From positions 62,001-126,000 of the forward strand of contig JAFEDJ010000013.1 of assembly GCA_018241685.1 (NCBI GenBank): DNA of 64,000 bases. Reading direction: 5' to 3'. Shown here one piece after another: positions 29,329-38,704 of the stretch (position 1 is the stretch's first letter; each line of letters starts with the position of its first letter). Position numbers and translations under genes: made by a program. The notes under the pieces are model-generated. The model was not told where the DNA came from and did not search any database. It saw only the letters and a program-made list of their open reading frames with translations. The DNA comes from Pseudomonadota bacterium. GTDB lineage: Bacteria > Pseudomonadota > Gammaproteobacteria > Burkholderiales > Rhodocyclaceae.

Positions 29329-32300
29329 GTGGACGAACAGGAAACAGACAAACGATCACTTGCCCGCAGTTCGTACCGAGGTGGTGCGCTCGGTGCGGCG
29401 CATAGAGGCTACGCGTACCAGGACCTCGTCGCCGCGTACCTACTGGTACGTGCGTTAGTCGAGCGGTTCGAGTCGGTGGTGGTTGACCGCAAGGCCGTCG
29501 ATGACGATCGTTTCGACGACATAGAAGTTACCGCCTCCGGAGCTCGTATCCGGCGGCAGTTGAAATCGAGTGCGGATCCCTCAGCTGCGCTGAGCCTCTC
29601 AGACTTCAACTCGGCCCGGTCATCGTTGCGGTTCGACCGGCTTGTGAACACGATGACCGCCGAGGGAACTCGGGCCGCGGACGAGTATCGGTTGTCCGTG
29701 ACCTGGCAACCACCGGCGACGACTGACGGCCTTGCAGGACTGTTGGTTGCGAGCAGCGACTCGGGCACGTTCTCCGGGTTTGCCACCCAGACCTTCCGGC
29801 TAGATATAAGCACCCTTTGGCCCGATGGCGGACAGCCTGCATTGGCGCCACTGCGGGTTGCGCCCGCAGGCAGCAAGGTACTGAGCAGAGATGAGGTGAT
29901 GCGTTTCTGCGAACGCTTCGTTATCGAGGTGTCTCTGCCACCGGCGTCGCTCGACCTTACCGCTCCTGGAACTCTCGAGCGCCTGTTATTGGGACTGATG
30001 TCGGACCAGGTGGGCATCGGCCGATACCCAAACCACGATCGAGATGTCGTGGACGCTGTGGCACTGGCCATCTATGTGGCTTCCACCGCGCGAACTGCGG
30101 GAGACACCTTGCGCCCTGCGGAAGTTGCGCAGCGCCTGCAACTACGCACTGACTTCGGCCGGATCGCACAGGCCTTTCCCATCGATTTGGCAGTACTGCA
30201 GGAGCGATTACCCCAGCGTCATCGACTGTGCGAGGCAATCAGGCAAGGCGGGGTGCACCTCGCCCTTGCCGGGCCAGGCTCTGGGAAGTCATGGATATTG
30301 ACACAGGTGGCAGAGGATCTTCGGAAGGAGGGGCTCGTCGTCGCACGTCACTATTGTTTCCTTGAGCCAGGCGACGAACTGGTGGAGCAACGAGTCACGA
30401 CGAATGTCTTCTTCGGCAACCTGCTTGGCGAACTCGACGATGCCTTCAAGTCATGCGATCTGACGCCACCGCAGCGGTTCGCGGCGGGATTGGATGCTCT
30501 TGACGACTACCTTAAGGCAGCAGCATACGCCGGGCATTGCGTTGTCATCATCGTCGACGGTCTCGACCACATCGCACGCGTGCGCGGCGCGTCTCCGGGC
30601 CTGAGTGACAACGAAACGAACATCGTCGAGCGTTTGGCAACGCTCGACTTGCCCGACAATGTTGCACTCGTCGTCGGCTCTCAGCCTGGTCGGCACCTCC
30701 AGCCATTACGCGAAGAGTTTGCCGATCGTCTTGTCGAGCATGACATCGATCCTTGGCCGAAAAACGACATTCTCGAACTCGCACGTAAACACGGGGTTCA
30801 CGCCGCCCTGGAAGCAGCTCATGTGCTCGACGAAGATCGGCGAGAAGCAATTTTCGACCGCTTCTTCGAACGATCGGAAGGTAATCCGCTATATGGGCGG
30901 TATCTGAGTCGAGGACTGGTCGAAGGGCTAGGCTCGGGCGTCATCTCGGATACTCTGGACTGGCTAACGGCTACGCCGACCATTCAGGGCGATATTGCCC
31001 TGTACTACCGTCATCTGTACGAGTCGATCAGCAACGATGCGAAGGCCATCGCCGACATCGTGGGTGTCCTTGAGTTCTCCGTCAATGAGGCAGAACTGCG
31101 AGAGATCGCCGGGTCCGCACTCTCCGACTGGGTACCCGAGGCCGTTCAGGCGATGTCGCCGGTGCTTTCTGTCGCGACGGGGCAAGGCGGTCTGCGGATC
31201 TTTCACGAGAGCTTCCGCCGCTTCATGCTGGAAGAGTTGGCGCGCCGGGGACGGAGACTTTCCAACGTCTTGTCGCCTGTGGTCGCGTGGTTGGAGGCGC
31301 GAGACTTCTTTGCGGACGCGAAGAGCTACCGCTTCACCTTGCCCGTGATGAGACGAGCTGAACGCGAGACGGAGATCCTGGAGCGGGTATCGACGACGTT
31401 TGTTCAGCGCAGCCTGCAATATGGCCACCCATTCGATGCCATTGAGCGCAACCTCGAACTGGCCGCAGACGTCGCTGCGAGGACTCAGAACTGGCCTGCG
31501 CTTGTTCGCTGTACGGAGCTACTGCGCGCGCTCGATGCGTGCTTTTCCCCTTATGCCAATGACTGGGATGAGTACAGGGAGACCTACGAGTCGCTTTTTG
31601 GTGCCGAAGAGCTGGCTAGCACGCTCCTGTTCGACGGACGACCGACACTCTCTCGCGAGGAGGGCCTGAGGGTCTGCGAGCAAGTGGACATTGCCGGCGC
31701 TACCGCGCCATGGCGTGAGTACATGGCCTTGCCTGTCCCCAACAACGAGACGCAATCCGGTCGTGGAGAGTTCGACCCCTTGAGCGGCTTGCAGGAAGGG
31801 GAACAAGAGGCGCTCGCTATCATACGCGGCCGATTGCGGTTGGGGCATACCCGTCGCATCATCCGTAGGATTCATGAGAACCTGCTGGGTTCCGGCGCTG
31901 ACATCTCCTCGCTATTTCTGCGCAAGCTCGCAAAGCTGTTGGCAGTGGAGATCTCGCCGCAGCTGGTAAAACAGCTGATCAAGCGCGTGGACTTCACACC
32001 GCCCAAACGCTACATCCTGGAAGAACGGTTTGCCTGCGCCCTCCTCCTGGGGCTAGCTGATATGGCAGTTGAGGCTGGTGACGTTACCTTAGCCTCCGCC
32101 CACGCAACCGCTGCCCTTACTCACGCGACATCGCCCGAGGAGGCCATGTGGTGCGTTGAACGAGGTGCGCCCGCTGATCAGGCACTGTGTCATGCCCGAA
32201 CGCTCGAATTAATCAATCTCGCCATCGAAGACCCCCATGGCGTGGTCAGCGCGCCTGCCGTAAGCCAGTGGGTTGCATCCGCTCGCCTTCTCGCCAGAGA

Positions 32301-35300
32301 CGCGAGAGCTGCGAACTCCCTCGCCGACGAGCGAAAGCGCCTCGAAGGGGTCGGTTGGTATAAGTGTTGGCTACGCTTCGTGCTCGCGTGTGCACTAGCT
32401 GAGTCTGCTGCAGTCCAAGGCGCCACCTATGACATAACGACAGTATTCGACGAGCTCGTAGTCGACACCCATCCTTTCACGGGCTCCCCAAGAGCATGCG
32501 ATCTCTATGCTATACAGGGCTTGATCACCGAGAGTCTGCGAAGGGCATTGCGGCTGCTGCGAACGTCAACCGAGTGGCAACGCGCCATCGGCGCAATCTC
32601 GGAGGCTCGCTCTGGCACGGCAACTCAGCTCGACCGGGAGGACAGCGGCCCCATATCGGCTAGCTCATACTTCTCAGTTCTGCTGGAACATGCGTCAACA
32701 CCGATCGCTTCCGCCTTGGTTGTCCAAACATTGGAGCAGGAGCTCGCCAATGAAGAGAAGGGTGGCACATACTATAGCAACCACGCTACGTACCGGATGA
32801 GACTCGCAAGGCTTCACGCGCAGACCTCCAACCGCCCGAGGGCTATCGAACACTGGCGCGAAGCGAGTGTCTTCCTCCTGAGCTACGGTTTTCGCAAGGA
32901 CATCGCGCTCTTCGACGTGATCGACAGCGTGCCCGCACTGCTGCCTCTGTCCGAGCAAGTGGCGCTTGGTGCGCTCGATCGCCTGCAGCCGCTCCTCAGC
33001 GCGGTCCTGCGGCATACCGATGGAAGGGAAACCAAGCACGCACCGAACGCTTGGTTCCGAGCCTTGCTGAAGGTCAACCCAGTACGAGCAATCGAGCTGC
33101 TATGCCGCGAGTACGGTAGAGAATTGGGTCAGACATCGTGGATAGCGGAAACCGCGCACCAAAACACCCTGGAAGAATTGCAGCACACCGCCGATCCCAT
33201 GCTTCTGGATGCGCTATGGGAGACTTTGGTTCTCGAGATCGAGTACGAAAACGCGGGAACGGAAGTCGCCAACAACCGCCTCCATCCTCTCGAGCGCTTA
33301 GCGGCGACCAACCCCGAATACGTCAAGGAACGCTTCGTTCGGCTTTGCGCCGAAGTCTTTGATGACGCACGCCACTATCGAGACGACGCCGTCGCGCGGC
33401 TTCACGTATTCGCACTGCGGCATGGGTTACCTATGCCATGGACCGCACGTGTTCGTGACAAGCGAGATGAGCGGCTCAATCGGGGTGAGGCTATGTCGCC
33501 AGTCCGACTCGTTCAGCCGCCGACGTTCCCGCCGTCCCCTCGCTTTGTGGACGTTCTGACGACCTTACGTAGGCTGTCGCAGCAACAACTTTCCGAGGAG
33601 TCTCTGGGAGAGCTTGTCGCCCTTCCGCTGAGCTACCTCATCAGCCAAATGGTTGATCGAGGTAAAGAGCTTGAAGCGCAGCGTCTGATCCGCTTCCTGG
33701 CCCACGAGACACCATCTTGGTCCCTCGGCCGCGAGCACCCCATTGCCCTGCTTGGTCAGTGCCTCGATAACGCAGGTCACACACGACTTGCGGCCGTGGC
33801 CCTTACGTTCGCCTTCACCGCGTCGAGGGGCGGCGGAGGTTGGCTGAACTTCGGTGGCAGGGCGCAAGCGCCAGCCCTTCAACGGGCGATGCAACTCGAC
33901 AGAGACCTGGCGCTTGAAACTCTCGCCGATGAGACCGCTCGAAGAGTGCGATCAGGTGGGTTCAGCGGCGTTGCCAAGCACCTGATCGAGCAGGTCTCGG
34001 ACTGGGGGGACCTCGACTCGGCTGCTCAAGCTTGGGAGGAAGCGTTCACCGTCATGGCAAGTCGACTTCCCCTGCCTGGTCCGAAGAGCTACTTCGAGCC
34101 CTTGGATCCATCTGATGCGATCGCCTGGTCTGTTGACGAAGCGTTGGCAGCGTTGCTGCTGGCTCGCATTGGCAATGCATCTCTTCCGAGGAAAATTGCA
34201 GCCCTCTCTGGATTCTGGCGCCTTCTCACGGCCAAATCAGACGTGTTTTCCGCCCCTCTCAAGTGGCTACTTACCAGGGATGCGACTGTCTCCACAGTGC
34301 AGATGGTCCTGCAGATCCTGCTCGAGACTCCGGCAGACATTTCCGGCCTCCTCGCATCGCTGGACGACCTGTTGCGGGGATATGCACGCGGCAACGCTTG
34401 GACTTTATCTTGGCTTGCTGAAAACCTTCTCGAACGTGCTGGGCAGCGGTTCGAGGTGACACGGTCATACCAGCGGCTGGCAGCGAGTCCACCGTCGGCT
34501 GCAAGCCTATCGCTCACTGAATTCTCGGATGTCGGCGATGTTCTCAAGGATCTTGAGAATCTGTGGCCAGACCTACGTGCAATCATCGCGCATCGCATGG
34601 ATGCCCTCGCCAAAGGTAATGACCACTTCACTCACTACCTCAAAGAACGGAACGAGATCAAGTTTGGCAGGTCGCGCGAGTACGTTCCCGGGGCAATAGT
34701 CACTTGGCCCACAGAGCTCTTCCTTGCCGTCCTCGACGAGGCGCTCATGGGACTGCACGAGCATCTTTGGAGCCAGGGACTCTGGAAACCTGATCTGGAG
34801 GATGAGCTCGCCAGCCACCTTCTTCCGTACACCGCCGTTCATCTTGCAGTTGCTGCGACTCGCGTGCCTCGGCCAAACTGGGGTAACGCTCGCGAAGCGA
34901 AGAATCAACTAGGTGAGATCGTGCGAGTTCCAGATACAGACTCAAGCTACGGCGGTTGGATACGACTGGGCCTCTTCGAGCAGAGTTTGTTCCGATCGGA
35001 CGACCGCAGCTATGGACGTCCAGACAAATCGGTCCTCAGATCAGCAGCGATTGTCGGCACGGAGCTCGATGGGACCGTCCCGCCGCAAGCGGTCCCAGTT
35101 CGGCCTGGTGATATCAGCTCCTGGTGGTTCCAGGTCTCTGCTTACGAGGCGAGCATGGACGCGCAACGCCCCCAACTGATATGCCTCGGCGAAGTCAACG
35201 ACTGGCTGGGGAAGAACCTTGCATTGCTACCGCCGCTCGCGCTGCAATACCGGGCGCGGCTGCGGCCCTCGGAGTACGGTGTACGCCTACAGTGGCTAGA

Positions 35301-35487
35301 TGCCGAAGGTCGGGCTGCTGTTGTTCTCAGGACCTGGAAGGTGCGCGACCAGGGTTCTGGCCCTGAAGGGCACTGCAATCTCGGATGCGATCTTCTGATG
35401 CGCCCAGATCTCCTCGACGAACTGGAACAGGCCTACGGCGCCTGGCCACTTAAGGAGCTTCAGAAAGTGCGTGTAATTAGCCGCTGA
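29329..35487 (+). CDS. STAND NTPase with N-terminal Cap4/DUF4297-like nuclease (Avs-like defence protein)
   Basis: Very large protein (2052 aa). Residues 1 to about 230 look like a Cap4/DUF4297 PD-(D/E)xK nuclease: GYAYQDLVAAYLL (27-39), the acidic pair in DDRFDDIEV (59-67) and the Q-x-K of RRQLKSS (Q77, K79). A P-loop NTPase follows, with Walker A GPGSGKS (315-321) and Walker B VVIIVDGLDH (405-414). About 1400 residues of helical-repeat-like sequence make up the C-terminus. This nuclease-STAND-sensor order is that of Avs anti-phage proteins, which detect phage proteins and then cut DNA. GTG 29329 was chosen because GGGGG lies about five bases upstream; a TTG at 29248 is in frame but lacks this. 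It stands alone with no operon partner. Nuclease and NTPase motifs are seen; phage defence is inferred. Confidence 0.82.
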   Translation: MDEQETDKRSLARSSYRGGALGAAHRGYAYQDLVAAYLLVRALVERFESVVVDRKAVDDDRFDDIEVTASGARIRRQLKSSADPSAALSLSDFNSARSSLRFDRLVNTMTAEGTRAADEYRLSVTWQPPATTDGLAGLLVASSDSGTFSGFATQTFRLDISTLWPDGGQPALAPLRVAPAGSKVLSRDEVMRFCERFVIEVSLPPASLDLTAPGTLERLLLGLMSDQVGIGRYPNHDRDVVDAVALAIYVASTARTAGDTLRPAEVAQRLQLRTDFGRIAQAFPIDLAVLQERLPQRHRLCEAIRQGGVHLALAGPGSGKSWILTQVAEDLRKEGLVVARHYCFLEPGDELVEQRVTTNVFFGNLLGELDDAFKSCDLTPPQRFAAGLDALDDYLKAAAYAGHCVVIIVDGLDHIARVRGASPGLSDNETNIVERLATLDLPDNVALVVGSQPGRHLQPLREEFADRLVEHDIDPWPKNDILELARKHGVHAALEAAHVLDEDRREAIFDRFFERSEGNPLYGRYLSRGLVEGLGSGVISDTLDWLTATPTIQGDIALYYRHLYESISNDAKAIADIVGVLEFSVNEAELREIAGSALSDWVPEAVQAMSPVLSVATGQGGLRIFHESFRRFMLEELARRGRRLSNVLSPVVAWLEARDFFADAKSYRFTLPVMRRAERETEILERVSTTFVQRSLQYGHPFDAIERNLELAADVAARTQNWPALVRCTELLRALDACFSPYANDWDEYRETYESLFGAEELASTLLFDGRPTLSREEGLRVCEQVDIAGATAPWREYMALPVPNNETQSGRGEFDPLSGLQEGEQEALAIIRGRLRLGHTRRIIRRIHENLLGSGADISSLFLRKLAKLLAVEISPQLVKQLIKRVDFTPPKRYILEERFACALLLGLADMAVEAGDVTLASAHATAALTHATSPEEAMWCVERGAPADQALCHARTLELINLAIEDPHGVVSAPAVSQWVASARLLARDARAANSLADERKRLEGVGWYKCWLRFVLACALAESAAVQGATYDITTVFDELVVDTHPFTGSPRACDLYAIQGLITESLRRALRLLRTSTEWQRAIGAISEARSGTATQLDREDSGPISASSYFSVLLEHASTPIASALVVQTLEQELANEEKGGTYYSNHATYRMRLARLHAQTSNRPRAIEHWREASVFLLSYGFRKDIALFDVIDSVPALLPLSEQVALGALDRLQPLLSAVLRHTDGRETKHAPNAWFRALLKVNPVRAIELLCREYGRELGQTSWIAETAHQNTLEELQHTADPMLLDALWETLVLEIEYENAGTEVANNRLHPLERLAATNPEYVKERFVRLCAEVFDDARHYRDDAVARLHVFALRHGLPMPWTARVRDKRDERLNRGEAMSPVRLVQPPTFPPSPRFVDVLTTLRRLSQQQLSEESLGELVALPLSYLISQMVDRGKELEAQRLIRFLAHETPSWSLGREHPIALLGQCLDNAGHTRLAAVALTFAFTASRGGGGWLNFGGRAQAPALQRAMQLDRDLALETLADETARRVRSGGFSGVAKHLIEQVSDWGDLDSAAQAWEEAFTVMASRLPLPGPKSYFEPLDPSDAIAWSVDEALAALLLARIGNASLPRKIAALSGFWRLLTAKSDVFSAPLKWLLTRDATVSTVQMVLQILLETPADISGLLASLDDLLRGYARGNAWTLSWLAENLLERAGQRFEVTRSYQRLAASPPSAASLSLTEFSDVGDVLKDLENLWPDLRAIIAHRMDALAKGNDHFTHYLKERNEIKFGRSREYVPGAIVTWPTELFLAVLDEALMGLHEHLWSQGLWKPDLEDELASHLLPYTAVHLAVAATRVPRPNWGNAREAKNQLGEIVRVPDTDSSYGGWIRLGLFEQSLFRSDDRSYGRPDKSVLRSAAIVGTELDGTVPPQAVPVRPGDISSWWFQVSAYEASMDAQRPQLICLGEVNDWLGKNLALLPPLALQYRARLRPSEYGVRLQWLDAEGRAAVVLRTWKVRDQGSGPEGHCNLGCDLLMRPDLLDELEQAYGAWPLKELQKVRVISR

Positions 35488-35988
35488 GCCAAACACTCAT
35501 GCTCCCCGCGCTGTTGGCTCGGTCAAAGAGAGGACACGTAGTGGTCAACCGAGCGACCGATTTGAAGGGTGAAACGCCGCATGACTCGCTCGCGCTGGTT
35601 CTGGAGGTCAGCTCCAGCAGCCCGTGCCTCGTTGTACAAATGGTCGCACGCAGCGTCCGCTTGCTTTCGTCGTTGAAAGGGCTGGTCTCGGTAGCAAAGT
35701 CGCCATATTCCAGCAAGAATCTGAATTTCTGTTGAGGGTCGCGAGCACCAGTTCGCCAAGTGAGGGACCTGCCGTTCAACGCCAATTTCGTCTGGATGAC
35801 GGCTAACCTGCGCATTGCGGTCTGATATTGACCAACGGCCCAAAGTCGGCTCCGGCCAATGAGTTGCCTGGTGGAATCCGATCTGGTGCGGGCGATGCGA
35901 ATCGAACCCAAAACGCTAGAGTCCGTTGCAGCCTCTGGCCTGATCCTCTTTAAACAATTCATCGTTGATTTCACACGCCGAGGTCACG
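35488..35988 (+). other. Gap without a recognisable gene
   Basis: About 500 bases between the STAND gene and the next small gene. Reading frames of up to 165 codons exist on the minus strand but show no family features and overlap each other. A tRNA-3'-end-like string (minus strand, GGTTCGATTC followed by CACCA, about 35884-35912) occurs without a cloverleaf. Probably decayed DNA. Confidence 0.5.
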
Positions 35989-36330
35989 ATGCCCACCGCC
36001 CTCCTCCCGCCGCCTCCCCGCCCAGTCTTCAAGCCCAGACCTGTTGCGCCACTGCCTGTCGGCTTCCTTGCCCGAGCCGCGGCGCTGCCCGGCGGCCGTA
36101 CGCTGGCCGTCGCCCTGGCCCTGTGCATCCAGGCCTCCTCGACCGGTACAAACACCATCACCTTCAGTTCGTGGATGCGCGCCCGCTTCGCCATCTCTGA
36201 CGATGCGGCGCTCGATGCGCTCAACCGCCTGTCAGCCGCGGGCTTAATCGAGGCCGATCGGCGCCGGGGGCGCTTTGCTGTCGTCACACTGCTGATCCCA
36301 AACGAGGGCTTGCTCGGAGTGCAGGCCTGA
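35989..36330 (+). CDS. Small protein with winged-helix-like C-terminus
   Basis: A 113-aa protein beginning MPTALLPPPPRPVFKPRP (proline-rich). The second half, FSSWMRARFAISDDAALDAL then NRLSAAGLIEADRRRGRF, reads like a winged helix-turn-helix: helix, recognition helix and a beta wing. ATG 35989 has GAGG six bases upstream. It begins the run of small island genes and is followed by a strong hairpin. Possibly a small regulator; no family recognised. Confidence 0.6.
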   Translation: MPTALLPPPPRPVFKPRPVAPLPVGFLARAAALPGGRTLAVALALCIQASSTGTNTITFSSWMRARFAISDDAALDALNRLSAAGLIEADRRRGRFAVVTLLIPNEGLLGVQA

Positions 36331-36353
36331 AATCGTCTTGAACGCGGCGCGCG

Positions 36354-36399
36354 AGAAGAAGGGGTAGGTGCAGGTTTCCCTGCACCTACCCCTTCTTCT
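36354..36399 (+). terminator. Perfect 21-bp hairpin after the winged-helix gene
   Basis: Arms 36354-36374 and 36379-36399 are perfectly complementary around a TTTC loop (core GGGGTAGGTGCAGG), starting 24 bases after the stop. A mixed C/T tail (CTTCTTCTT) lies in the right arm rather than a clean U tract, so it is a terminator or an mRNA-end stabiliser for the gene before it. Confidence 0.65.
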
Positions 36400-36499
36400 T
36401 GCATCTTCGTCGTAACCGGAGTTCCCCCGCACGCGATTCCTCGCGCCCGGGTCGTGGAGGCTCCACAGGCCTCGTCAGGCCAACAATACGCTGTTCGCG

Positions 36500-36526
36500 C
36501 CAGTTGAGGCGGCCTGCCTCAACTGG
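36500..36526 (+). repeat. Repeated hairpin element, copy 1
   Basis: CCAGTTGAGGC and GCCTCAACTGG form an 11-bp stem around GGCCT. The 22-base core recurs with one mismatch at 37311-37332, so the element appears once before and once after radC. Confidence 0.7.
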
Positions 36527-36590
36527 CTCCCGTCAGAGCCCTCCCGTCGATCCGCATATCATTTCTATGATCCAGCCGGATCGTTTCCAG

Positions 36591-36623
36591 CCCCGCTCGC
36601 CCCCGGCGAGTGGGGCTTTTCTC
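36591..36623 (+). terminator. Intrinsic terminator-like hairpin ahead of radC
   Basis: Arms 36591-36603 and 36607-36619 (AGCCCCGCTCGCC with GGCGAGTGGGGCT, one G-T pair) around CCC, followed by TTTTCTCT. It lies 54 bases before the radC start and after no nearby gene end, so it may act as an attenuator rather than an ordinary terminator. Confidence 0.75.
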
Positions 36624-36676
36624 TGTCCACGCCGCCGATGCTTCGTAGCACCGGCATCGCTCTTTCGGAGGTCTTC

Positions 36677-37288
36677 ATGCCGGATTCCCTGATGTCCATC
36701 CGTTCTTTACCCACCTCGACCCTGCTCGGAGTGCTGGTCGGCGATGTCGCCGCGAAGGTGCTCTGCGAACGCCCGCTGGTCGAGCTCTTCCAGCTCCACG
36801 CCCGCCCTACGAGGGTCCGCGAGGCCCCCGCCGACTATCGCGTCGCCCATGTCCTGGGAGCCGCCAGAGAGCTGCTGACCCGAGCCCTGGCCGGGGCCGT
36901 CCAGCTGGGCGATTGCCTCGACAGCCCGCAGAAGGTCCGTGACCTGCTGCGCCTGCGCTTCGCGGACCTGCCTCATGAAGTCTTTGTGGTGGTGCTGCTC
37001 GACAGCCAGCATCGGGTACGGGAGGTCGTCGAACTCTTCCGCGGGACCTTGTCCCAGACCTCCGTGTATCCCCGCGAGGTGGTGAAGCTGGCACTGCAGC
37101 ACAACGCGGCGGCGGTCCTCCTCGCCCATAACCATCCGTCGGGCAGCCCGGAGCCAAGCCAGGCCGACATCGCGCTCACCGATGTGCTGAAGAAAGCCTT
37201 GGCCCTCGTGGATGTACGCGTGCTCGATCACTTCATCGTCACGGGCACGGCCTCGCCGCTGTCCTTCAGCGAACGTGGGCTCCTGTGA
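36677..37288 (+). CDS. radC: RadC/YeeS-family JAB-domain protein
   Basis: A 203-aa protein with the JAMM-type metal motif [14 protein letters not shown] and the preceding [14 protein letters not shown] segment of the RadC family. A short non-canonical N-terminus replaces the usual helix-hairpin-helix. Such radC genes are typical cargo of plasmids, ICEs and genomic islands; their function is not settled and DNA repair is unproven. ATG 36677 has GGAGG six bases upstream. It heads the array of small island genes. Confidence 0.88.
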   Translation: MPDSLMSIRSLPTSTLLGVLVGDVAAKVLCERPLVELFQLHARPTRVREAPADYRVAHVLGAARELLTRALAGAVQLGDCLDSPQKVRDLLRLRFADLPHEVFVVVLLDSQHRVREVVELFRGTLSQTSVYPREVVKLALQHNAAAVLLAHNHPSGSPEPSQADIALTDVLKKALALVDVRVLDHFIVTGTASPLSFSERGLL

Positions 37289-37310
37289 GCCCGCCCTGTC
37301 GGGTGGGCAG

Positions 37311-37332
37311 GTTGAGGCGGGCTGCCTCAACT
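37311..37332 (+). repeat. Repeated hairpin element, copy 2
   Basis: GTTGAGGC and GCCTCAAC pair around GGGCT; 21 of 22 bases equal copy 1 at 36503-36524. It lies 22 bases after radC and 60 before the next gene. Confidence 0.7.
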
Positions 37333-37391
37333 GAACAGGCGATTGTCCCGCCCCTGGGACGGTCGCCCTTCCTCTTACTCTGGAGCCTGCC

Positions 37392-37805
37392 ATGTTCGCC
37401 GACCGCGCTCAGCCATCCACCGCCACTCCCCTGCCCCATGACGATCCCGTCAGCGCTTACCGCTCCGCCCTGCAGTGGTCCCTCATGACGCTGGACGCGG
37501 TCGAGGAGGCGCTCCACTTCCCGGTCGCGTCGCTCGCCGCGGAACTCGCCTGCGACGGCGACTATGCCCACACCGTCATCGAGTCCTACAAGATGCTGCG
37601 GATCGAACGGGCGGTCGCCCGCGCGCGGGAGCGCTGTGCCGCGCAGGTCCTCGATCATCTCCACGCCGCGTTATGGCAGAGCGGCCGTTTGCCGAGCGAT
37701 GACGCGCTCCATCTGCCGCTCGACCTCACGCACCTTCCAGCGCTCTACCGTTCAGGCGCGCCGTTCGACGAGGTGTGGGTGAACGTCATCCGGCTGCTGC
37801 GCTGA
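37392..37805 (+). CDS. Hypothetical island protein (137 aa)
   Basis: No family recognised. The middle (SLMTLDAVEEALHFPVASLA) and MLRIERAVARARERCAAQVL look alpha-helical; no membrane segment, cysteines or catalytic motif stand out. GGAG lies eight bases before the ATG. It lies in the radC array and is followed by a strong terminator, so it may be its own transcript end. Coding is supported by third-position GC bias and the clear ribosome-binding site. Confidence 0.65.
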   Translation: MFADRAQPSTATPLPHDDPVSAYRSALQWSLMTLDAVEEALHFPVASLAAELACDGDYAHTVIESYKMLRIERAVARARERCAAQVLDHLHAALWQSGRLPSDDALHLPLDLTHLPALYRSGAPFDEVWVNVIRLLR

Positions 37806-37832
37806 GCCCTTCCCCTTCCTTTCCTGTCCCTG

Positions 37833-37868
37833 CGCCCCGTCAAGCTGCCTGGCTTGACGGGGCGTTTT
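37833..37868 (+). terminator. Intrinsic terminator between island genes
   Basis: CGCCCCGTCAAGC (37833-37845) and GCTTGACGGGGCG (37852-37864) form a 13-bp stem with a six-base loop, followed by TTTT. It lies 28 bases after the previous stop and 35 before the next proposed start. Confidence 0.88.
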
Positions 37869-37898
37869 CGTTGTCCGTTCTGTTGGAGACCCCATGAC

Positions 37899-38045
37899 AT
37901 GCTCTCGACTGTGCTTTCCCGTATTGCCCTGGCCGCTGTGCCGGGCGCCGGCCCCTTGCTGTCCGTGCTCGTGCCGATCGTGGCCGAGGCGGTGATCAAC
38001 CACGTCACTCAGCGCCAGAGCGACATCCACCGCTCAACCGGCTGA
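37899..38045 (+). CDS. Putative small hydrophobic protein (48 aa)
   Basis: From ATG 37899 the frame reads MLSTVLSRIALAAVPGAG, continues with PLLSVLVPIVAEAVINHV and ends with a short polar tail: one amphipathic or membrane segment. A GGAG lies about 10 bases upstream. Another ATG at 37894, better spaced from that GGAG but in a different frame, gives a cysteine-rich peptide that looks less protein-like. The following terminator at 38075 supports a gene here. Low confidence. Confidence 0.4.
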   Translation: MLSTVLSRIALAAVPGAGPLLSVLVPIVAEAVINHVTQRQSDIHRSTG

Positions 38046-38074
38046 CCGTTCCCTTTCCGCGCTTTCATTCCTGA

Positions 38075-38110
38075 TCGCCCCGTGGCCCACCGGCCCCGGG
38101 GCGAACTTTT
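38075..38110 (+). terminator. Intrinsic terminator between island genes
   Basis: TCGCCCCGTGGCC (38075-38087) and GGCCCCGGGGCGA (38092-38104) pair with one mismatch around CACC, followed by ACTTTTT. The next gene starts 16 bases after the T run, so the hairpin abuts its ribosome-binding site (GGAG at 38114). Confidence 0.8.
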
Positions 38111-38125
38111 TATGGAGACCCCCTC

Positions 38126-38704
38126 ATGGCTTCACGTTCCCCTGCCGCCGCTCCGACGGCCTATCACCGCCTGCTCGAATCGCGGGCATCAACCCTTTCT
38201 GGCAGCTCGGCGATCCAGTACGCGCTCTTGACCGATCCCGACCACGCCCAGGTCTTCCTGCTGATCACCGCGGCCGAGGGCGGCGGCAACTTCAACCGGG
38301 AAGTGGTCGGCATCGATGCGCTGGAAGCGGTCGTCGATGCGGCGCCGGCCGGCAAGCCCTTCGGCTCGAAGCAGCTCAAGGGCGGCTTCAGCGGTCGCAG
38401 CAACAACAATGCGCCCTACGCCTGCGCGGCACTGATCGCCCAGGGCCTGCTCGCCAAGTCGCCGGACGCAAAGTTTGGCCTCGTGAAGGCGGGTGACTGG
38501 GATGCCTGGCGGCTGCAGATGATGGCGCTGCCGGGCGAGCCCTTCGTGTTCCCGCCGGCCCCGGTCGAAGCGCCCTCGCCGGCCTTGTCGGCGTCCGCGG
38601 AGCCGAAAGGTAAGAAGAAGGACAAGCGCGGCGGCAACCGCTTCGTCCCGGTCGTGGCCACGAATGAGGTCGGCGAGGAGGTGCACGATGCAGATCCTGC
38701 GTAA
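38126..38704 (+). CDS. Hypothetical island protein (192 aa)
   Basis: Unrecognised. The first 130 residues look globular (YALLTDPDHAQVFLLITA, with a Gly/Asn-rich loop SGRSNNNAPYACAALIAQ), then a proline/alanine linker and a lysine-rich stretch (PKGKKKDKRGGNRF). This last part suggests a nucleic-acid-binding tail. GGAG precedes the ATG by eight bases. It overlaps the next gene by 17 bases, so the two are coupled. Confidence 0.7.
   Translation: MASRSPAAAPTAYHRLLESRASTLSGSSAIQYALLTDPDHAQVFLLITAAEGGGNFNREVVGIDALEAVVDAAPAGKPFGSKQLKGGFSGRSNNNAPYACAALIAQGLLAKSPDAKFGLVKAGDWDAWRLQMMALPGEPFVFPPAPVEAPSPALSASAEPKGKKKDKRGGNRFVPVVATNEVGEEVHDADPA

Noticed and set aside
35884..35935. On the minus strand, a tRNA-like 3' end (GGTTCGATTC ... 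CACCA) with a CTA triplet upstream that could be imagined as an amber-suppressor tRNA for the polymerase TAG.
   Set aside because: The T stem does not pair, no matching 5' acceptor strand is found, and the anticodon loop would have eight bases. No cloverleaf forms.
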